NCBI GenBank assembly: GCA_003524145.1
Contig: DODZ01000006.1
Span: 29,660 to 93,659 of the forward strand
Direction: 5' to 3'
DNA length: 64,000 nt
From: Candidatus Apopatosoma intestinale
Lineage (GTDB): Bacteria; Bacillota; Clostridia; Oscillospirales; CAG-272
The notes beneath the pieces are model-generated. The model was not told where the DNA came from. It made no database searches and saw only the letters and a program-made list of their open reading frames with translations. This document shows positions 60,236 through 64,000 of the stretch, piece by piece; positions within the stretch are counted from its first letter, which is position 1; every line of letters begins with the position of its first letter. The position numbers and the translations under genes are program-made.

Positions 60236-62020
60236 TTATTTCTTGTAGAGCGGACCGTAATTTGCGCAGGCACGATAATCCTTGCCTTCGCTGTCCATAC
60301 CGAATGCGTTCCATGCGGCGGGACGGAAAATATCCTTCTCGGGAATATTGTGCATGGAAACGGGTATGCGGAGCATTGAGCAGAGTGTGAGCAGGTCAGC
60401 GCCTATATGACCGTAGGAGATAGCGCCGTGGTTTGCGCCCCAGTGATTCATAACCTCATATGCATCCTTGAAGGCACTTCCCTCCTTGCCGTCGCAACGA
60501 GGTGTAAACCATGTGCAGGGCCATGTGGGATTTGTGCGCTCCATGAGTATATCGGAAACCTCATCGGGAAGTCTTACAGACCAGCCCTCGGCTATCTGGA
60601 TAACGGGACCAAGTCCCTTTACGAGATTGAGACGGATCATCGTCATGGGCATTTCGGCTCTTGTGGTAAAATGAGAGGAGAAACCGCCGCCGCGGAAGTT
60701 GTCAAAGCCGGCTTCACACCAAACGGTAGCGTCGGTCATCTTCTTGATATCTTCATCGGTAACTTCCCACCACTTTTTCATTATGGCATTGCCGTTTTCG
60801 TCTCTGCATTCGCCGCAGGCATCGAGACAAGCCGCACCGGAATTGAGCAGATGAATGATACCGCCGTTTTCTTTAGCCTTGCCAGTAAACTCGTATCCGG
60901 CAACTCTCTTTGTGGCTTCGGGTGACCAGTATGTGCGGACATCGGCAAAAATCTGTGCGCGGTTTGTGAGCAGTCTCATAAAGAGCATGCTGATACCGTT
61001 GAGCACATCGTTTTCCGTAGCAAATGTCATAGGCTCGCGTGCGCCTTCAAAGTCAAAGGACGAATTGAGGAGTGCCTCGGGGTAGTCGCAGTTCGGCCAG
61101 TGGTCTGTCCACTGTCTCTGACCCTGGAAGCCCGCGCATATAGCGTTGTGACCGACTTTTTCTTCTTCAAAGGCATCGGGAAGCTTCTTGTTTCCGCGGA
61201 TAAGATCTCTGATGATGATATACATCTTTACAGTAAATTCCCACTGCTTGTCCTTCTGCTCGCGGGAGAAACGAACGAAATCGGGATTGTCATCTCTTCC
61301 CTCTTTGCAATGCTCTTTTGTCCATGCGAGAGCGCGCTCATATTCTTCTTTATTATAAATGCCCTCTTCCATGCGACGGAGGATTTCAACCTCGTCTACG
61401 GATTCTACGCGCATGCCGAGATATTCTTCCATGAAGTTCTGGTCGATAATGGAACCGCCGATACCCATGCACATTGAACCTATCTGGAGATAGCTTTTAC
61501 CGCGCATTGTAGCAACAGCAAGACCCGCGCGTGCAAAGCGAAGCAGTTTTTCCTTTACATCCTCGGGAATATTTGCAACATCGGAAACATCCTGCACTTC
61601 ATGACCGTAGATACCGAATGCGGGAAGTCCTTTCTGAGCATGTGTGGCAAGAACGGACGCAAGATATACGGCACCGGGACGCTCTGTGCCGTTGAAGCCC
61701 CAGATACCCTTTACCGTTGTGGGATCCATATCCATCGTTTCCGCGCCATAGCACCAGCAAGGTGTAACGGAAAGCGTAACCGCAACATTCTCTCTTTTGA
61801 ATTTTTCCGCGCATGCGGCAGTTTCGGGAACACGACCGATAGTGGTATCGGCGAGTACAACCTTTACCGGAGTTCCGTCGGAATAGCAAAGATTTTCTTC
61901 AAAAAGCTTTTTAGCCGCTTCAGCCATAGCCCAAACCTGAGGCTCGAGACTTTCGCGAAGCTTCATAGGACCGCGACGTCCATCAACAATAGGACGAATA
62001 CCGATTGCCGGATAAGACAT
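60236..62020 (-). CDS. fucI: L-fucose isomerase
   Basis: Converts L-fucose to L-fuculose, the first step in using fucose, for example from mucin glycans. The 594-residue length matches FucI. The N-terminus ([17 protein letters not shown]) is typical, and the manganese/catalytic residues fall in ATENDVLNG (Glu), FADVRTYW (Asp) and NHWGANHGA (His). GGAGG precedes the ATG. No fuculokinase or aldolase gene is adjacent, so the rest of the pathway is elsewhere. It has its own promoter and terminator. Confidence 0.96.
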   Translation of the reverse strand: MSYPAIGIRPIVDGRRGPMKLRESLEPQVWAMAEAAKKLFEENLCYSDGTPVKVVLADTTIGRVPETAACAEKFKRENVAVTLSVTPCWCYGAETMDMDPTTVKGIWGFNGTERPGAVYLASVLATHAQKGLPAFGIYGHEVQDVSDVANIPEDVKEKLLRFARAGLAVATMRGKSYLQIGSMCMGIGGSIIDQNFMEEYLGMRVESVDEVEILRRMEEGIYNKEEYERALAWTKEHCKEGRDDNPDFVRFSREQKDKQWEFTVKMYIIIRDLIRGNKKLPDAFEEEKVGHNAICAGFQGQRQWTDHWPNCDYPEALLNSSFDFEGAREPMTFATENDVLNGISMLFMRLLTNRAQIFADVRTYWSPEATKRVAGYEFTGKAKENGGIIHLLNSGAACLDACGECRDENGNAIMKKWWEVTDEDIKKMTDATVWCEAGFDNFRGGGFSSHFTTRAEMPMTMIRLNLVKGLGPVIQIAEGWSVRLPDEVSDILMERTNPTWPCTWFTPRCDGKEGSAFKDAYEVMNHWGANHGAISYGHIGADLLTLCSMLRIPVSMHNIPEKDIFRPAAWNAFGMDSEGKDYRACANYGPLYKK

Positions 62021-62074
62021 AATAAATACCTCCGAAAATTAAATAATACGGCGACAGCCGCCTTAGCATTACAT

Positions 62075-62103
62075 ATTATATCATATTATATTATACAAAT
62101 CAA
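62075..62103 (-). promoter_or_regulatory. Promoter of fucI
   Basis: On the minus strand TTGATT (62103-62098) and TATAAT (62080-62075) with a 17-base spacer. GGCGGCTGTCGCC in the leader can form a small hairpin. Confidence 0.75.
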
Positions 62104-62162
62104 TCCTATTTTTCGAAGTATTTTAAAAAAGAAAAATTTTTTCATATTTTTTCTTATTTCTA

Positions 62163-62190
62163 TTGACTTTTTCGAAATTTCGTGTATAAT
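62163..62190 (+). promoter_or_regulatory. Promoter of tRNA-Leu(GAG)
   Basis: TTGACT (62163-62168) and TATAAT (62185-62190) with a 16-base spacer, about 55 bases before the tRNA. Confidence 0.7.
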
Positions 62191-62244
62191 AGATATCGCT
62201 GTGGTTGCGATGCTTTCCTGAAGCAAATACCGCACCTGAGTTTT

Positions 62245-62328
62245 GCGAGAGTGGCGGAACTGGTAGACGCGCACGTTTGAGGGGCGTGTGGTTTTTCCAT
62301 ACGGGTTCAAGTCCCGTTTCTCGCACCA
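62245..62328 (+). tRNA. tRNA-Leu(GAG)
   Basis: Acceptor GCGAGAG pairs with TTCTCGC; D-arm GCGGAACTGGTAGACGC; anticodon stem CACGT/GCGTG with loop TTGAGGG (anticodon GAG); a long class II variable arm; T-arm ACGGGTTCAAGTCCCGT; encoded CCA at 62326-62328. Confidence 0.93.
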
Positions 62329-62355
62329 AAGCCACTGCTTTGCAGTGGCTTTTTT
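62329..62355 (+). terminator. Terminator after tRNA-Leu(GAG)
   Basis: AAGCCACTGC (62329-62338) pairs with GCAGTGGCTT (62342-62351), then a T run. Confidence 0.88.
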
Positions 62356-62434
62356 ATTCCCCTACGGACTTAAAATGGTTTCCGTTTCCGTCTCGGAGAG
62401 ATCGCTCCGTGTAAAAATTAACGGTCAAAATTGC

Positions 62435-62477
62435 ATATGCGGGTATGGCGGAATTGGCAGACGCGCTAGATTCAGGT
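62435..62477 (+). pseudogene. 5' half of a broken tRNA-Leu(CAG)
   Basis: Bases 62439-62477 are identical to the first 39 bases of the intact tRNA-Leu(CAG) at 62857, through the anticodon loop TTCAGGT. The identity (43 bases including ATAT before it) then stops: the 3' strand of the anticodon stem, TCTAG in the intact copy, is CGCGT here. A trace of the variable arm (CCTCGGTG) remains, but no T-arm or acceptor 3' strand follows. It cannot fold as a tRNA. Confidence 0.88.
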
Positions 62478-62499
62478 CGCGTCACCTCGGTGTAACGTT

Positions 62500-62760
62500 A
62501 TGAGTATAGATGTAATTTGGAACAATATAATAAAACATCAAGGTGAGCAGTTTTATACAACTGCTCAGCATAAGCCGTTTTCTTACAATGTCAAAGGTAA
62601 CTGTGTCATTTTAAATAACACTAATCAGAATATTCCTCGTTCAAATTTTGAAATTGCAATTAAGCTTAGCAATCATACAGTATCAAAGTTGAATGCTTTG
62701 AATTTACGAGGACCGTCTTATATTATGGCAATTATAAGTGATAGCCGTATTATTCGGTAA
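62500..62760 (+). CDS. Small AT-rich protein of unknown function between tRNA-Leu copies
   Basis: An 86-residue protein starting about 22 bases after the broken tRNA. Its codons are much richer in A and T than nearby genes. It has an aromatic-rich first half (VIWNNIIKHQGEQFYTTAQH, PFSYNVKGNCVIL) and a second half with RSNFEIAIKL and RGPSYIMAIISDSRIIR. I see no signal peptide or membrane segment. I do not see a clear ribosome site before the ATG, so the start is uncertain. I have the impression of similar small proteins in Firmicutes accessory DNA, but I cannot name the family. Likely horizontally acquired. Confidence 0.6.
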   Translation: MSIDVIWNNIIKHQGEQFYTTAQHKPFSYNVKGNCVILNNTNQNIPRSNFEIAIKLSNHTVSKLNALNLRGPSYIMAIISDSRIIR

Positions 62761-62856
62761 AGCCGCAGAAATGCGTTTTTATATTTGCGGATTAAGCGAA
62801 ACACTCCGCCTCGGTTGTCCTCGCCGTGTAAAAATTAGAGGATGAAAACTTAATAT

Positions 62857-62943
62857 GCGGGTATGGCGGAATTGGCAGACGCGCTAGATTCAGGTTCTAG
62901 TCGGGGTTCCTCGGTGAAGGTTCAAGTCCTTTTACCCGCACCA
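62857..62943 (+). tRNA. tRNA-Leu(CAG)
   Basis: Acceptor GCGGGTA pairs with TACCCGC; anticodon stem CTAGA/TCTAG with loop TTCAGGT (anticodon CAG); class II variable arm around TCGGGGTTCCTCGGTGA; T-loop GGTTCAAGTCC; encoded CCA at 62941-62943. Confidence 0.95.
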
Positions 62944-62944
62944 C

Positions 62945-62983
62945 AAAAAAGCCTTGAAAACACTGAGTTTTCAAGGCTTTTTT
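62945..62983 (+). terminator. Terminator after tRNA-Leu(CAG)
   Basis: A perfect 17-bp stem (62945-62961 with 62967-62983), loop ACTGA written CACTGAG at its edges, ending in a T run. It may also stop the converging recombinase transcript. Confidence 0.92.
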
Positions 62984-63052
62984 GCTTTTCTCTTTCCGTT
63001 GTCACACGGCGGTCGGGGGATGCACCACCTATGGCGGTGCGTCTGCCGATTT

Positions 63053-64000
63053 TCAGTTCGCGGCGAAGGCTTTCGCAGTAAGTGCGCCGTCTTCGTCGTA
63101 AATGTCAAGGTGACTGCTGAAGGCGGCTTTGAGGTCAATATTGATCGACAGCTTTCCGTCGCTCTCGTGAATCACAATATTGTCAACGAGCAACCGCAGG
63201 TTGTTGTCGCTGACCGCACCGTCCTTGATGATGCCGTCAAGGATGTCGATACTGCTTTTCATTTCGGCTTTTCGCTTGCGGATGGTGGTATCATAATCAC
63301 GGATGGCTTCGATTTCCGCTGTCAGACTCTTGATTTCCGCCTCGCATTTTTCAAGCATACCCGTATAAATGTCAGCGTGTTCACGGTCGCGGATACGCTC
63401 CAGAAGTATCTGCTCCTGATCGCTTTTCCGCTGTGCAAGCCTGTCGGTCAGGTTTTTAATCCGTTTCTCGGAGGTGTTTTTCTTTGCAAGCCAGCTTTTT
63501 ACATCGGTTTCAATTGTCCGGTAGTTGGTTTCGGCTTCCTCCTTGATGGCTATCAGTTCATCGTAAATCAGCTTGTCAAGCGTTGACTCGTCAATCCTGT
63601 GTGCGGTACAGTTCTCTTTGCCGTAACGGTGGTAGCCGTTGCAGGTGTACTCGTAGCGCACATTGTCCTTCCAAATACGCTTTCGGCAGACAAAGGAGGA
63701 ACCGCAGTCCCCGCATTTGATCAGCCCTGTATAGCGGTGGTGCGGCGCGTTCTGTCCGGCGCGAACATTGCGCTCCACATTGTCTTTGAGCAAAAACTGT
63801 GCCTGCTCCCATATCTCTCTTGATACGATAGCAGGCACAAAGTTTTCATGCCGGTAGTGTTCTTCCTCCGGCAGTTCCTTGCGGATATGATTGATCTTGC
63901 TGGTGTAGGATCGGTGGCAGACGAGAGTTCCGCAGTAAAATTCATTTTGCAGAACACGCTTAATTCCCGTGTTCTCCCACAGGAAGCGGTGTGCGATTTC
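63053..64000 (-). CDS. Large serine recombinase, C-terminal part (runs off the right edge)
   Basis: The frame stays open to the end of the window, giving about 315 residues; the catalytic serine domain lies outside. Present are part of the recombinase domain (TGIKRVLQNEFYCGTLVCHR, NFVPAIVSREIWEQAQFLL), the zinc-ribbon domain (GLIKCGDCGSSFVCRK with CNGYHRYGKENC) and a long coiled coil (about 180-260 of the visible part), the usual order in phage and ICE integrases of this class. It ends 110 bases from tRNA-Leu(CAG). It probably belongs to an integrated element extending to the right. Confidence 0.9.
   Translation of the reverse strand, partial: EIAHRFLWENTGIKRVLQNEFYCGTLVCHRSYTSKINHIRKELPEEEHYRHENFVPAIVSREIWEQAQFLLKDNVERNVRAGQNAPHHRYTGLIKCGDCGSSFVCRKRIWKDNVRYEYTCNGYHRYGKENCTAHRIDESTLDKLIYDELIAIKEEAETNYRTIETDVKSWLAKKNTSEKRIKNLTDRLAQRKSDQEQILLERIRDREHADIYTGMLEKCEAEIKSLTAEIEAIRDYDTTIRKRKAEMKSSIDILDGIIKDGAVSDNNLRLLVDNIVIHESDGKLSINIDLKAAFSSHLDIYDEDGALTAKAFAAN

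Larger units (their letters stand above)
62407..62895 (+). repeat. Direct repeat of the tRNA-Leu(CAG) 5' half and its upstream DNA
   Basis: CCGTGTAAAAATTA occurs at 62407-62420 and 62824-62837, and a 43-base identical block occurs at 62435-62477 and 62853-62895; about 14-15 differing bases lie between the two blocks in each copy. The repeat distance is 417-418 bases. The two copies bracket an AT-rich small gene. Confidence 0.88.

Noticed and set aside
62954..63586. 210-codon plus-strand frame opposite the recombinase
   Set aside because: It begins inside the tRNA terminator and is antisense to the recombinase coding region.
1..64000. CRISPR arrays, rRNA genes, replication origin
   Set aside because: I looked for regularly spaced repeats, rRNA landmarks and DnaA-box clusters and saw none in the window.

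Overview
The window looks like a chromosomal segment of an anaerobic, endospore-forming, low-to-moderate GC Clostridia (Oscillospiraceae/Ruminococcus-like gut bacterium). This is inferred from gene content: Spo0A, the SpoVA genes, two [FeFe] hydrogenase-family proteins, a bacterial ferredoxin, a CdaA/RelA/RecJ/Dtd/HemZ operon, an L-fucose isomerase and a dockerin-bearing protease. Promoters follow the TTGACA-N17-TATAAT pattern and many gene clusters end in clear intrinsic terminators. Species cannot be named from the sequence alone. Layout, left to right: (1) 1-2.8 kb: 3' part of asnA, then a TetR-regulated operon (regulator, small membrane protein, Vat-type acetyltransferase) with a twin-dyad operator. 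(2) 2.8-8.4 kb, minus strand: a hydrogenase-sensing operon (APH-like kinase, two thioredoxin-like [2Fe-2S] proteins, PAS-containing sensory hydrogenase HydS, PP2C/SpoIIE-type phosphatase, [FeFe] hydrogenase). (3) 8.6-11.7 kb: a LysR regulator, a decayed carbohydrate-binding gene, an HMA-domain gene behind a structured leader, and a second APH-like kinase. (4) 11.7-16.7 kb: glutamate dehydrogenase, Sfp-type PPTase, a membrane protein with an SDR partner, and a Ca2+/Na+ antiporter. (5) 16.8-20.3 kb, minus: D-aspartate ligase, aspartate racemase and a MurE with DNPD in place of DNPR, together suggesting a Lys-type peptidoglycan with a D-Asp bridge; then a ferredoxin. (6) 20.8-27.2 kb: spoVAC-AD-AE, a cyclic-di-AMP receptor-like gene, holB, ricT, a complete IS5-like element inserted at the ricT stop codon, and uppP. 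(7) 28.2-40.2 kb, minus: a nine-gene run cdaA-cdaR-FAD dehydrogenase-recJ-relA-dtd-hemZ-uridine kinase-murJ/spoVB. (8) 40.3-42.7 kb: ispD-ispF and spo0A. (9) 42.7-48.7 kb, minus: a guanine-class riboswitch, xpt and a BMP-type nucleoside ABC transporter. (10) 48.9-53.8 kb: an alkyltransferase, two M6 metalloproteases (one without an export signal, one secreted with a dockerin) and a 2-hydroxyacid dehydrogenase. (11) 53.8-56.5 kb, minus: an amino-acid ABC transporter behind a lysine riboswitch, whose binding protein is circularly permuted. (12) 56.7-62 kb: pyruvate kinase, a sigma factor with a long C-terminal extension and a probable CTG start, and L-fucose isomerase. (13) 62.2-64 kb: tRNA-Leu(GAG), a broken tRNA-Leu(CAG) half, an AT-rich small gene, an intact tRNA-Leu(CAG) and the C-terminal part of a large serine recombinase, which looks like the edge or scar of a mobile element. 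Themes that tie regions together: lysine supply (L-box transporter) and lysine-type wall synthesis; cyclic-di-AMP synthesis (cdaA) and reception; sporulation; and H2 metabolism with a putative H2/redox-sensing signalling module. The strongest candidates for something undescribed are the circularly permuted lysine-binding protein, the switch-like leader of the HMA gene, the tRNA-Leu scar, and the kinase-phosphatase-sensory hydrogenase operon.
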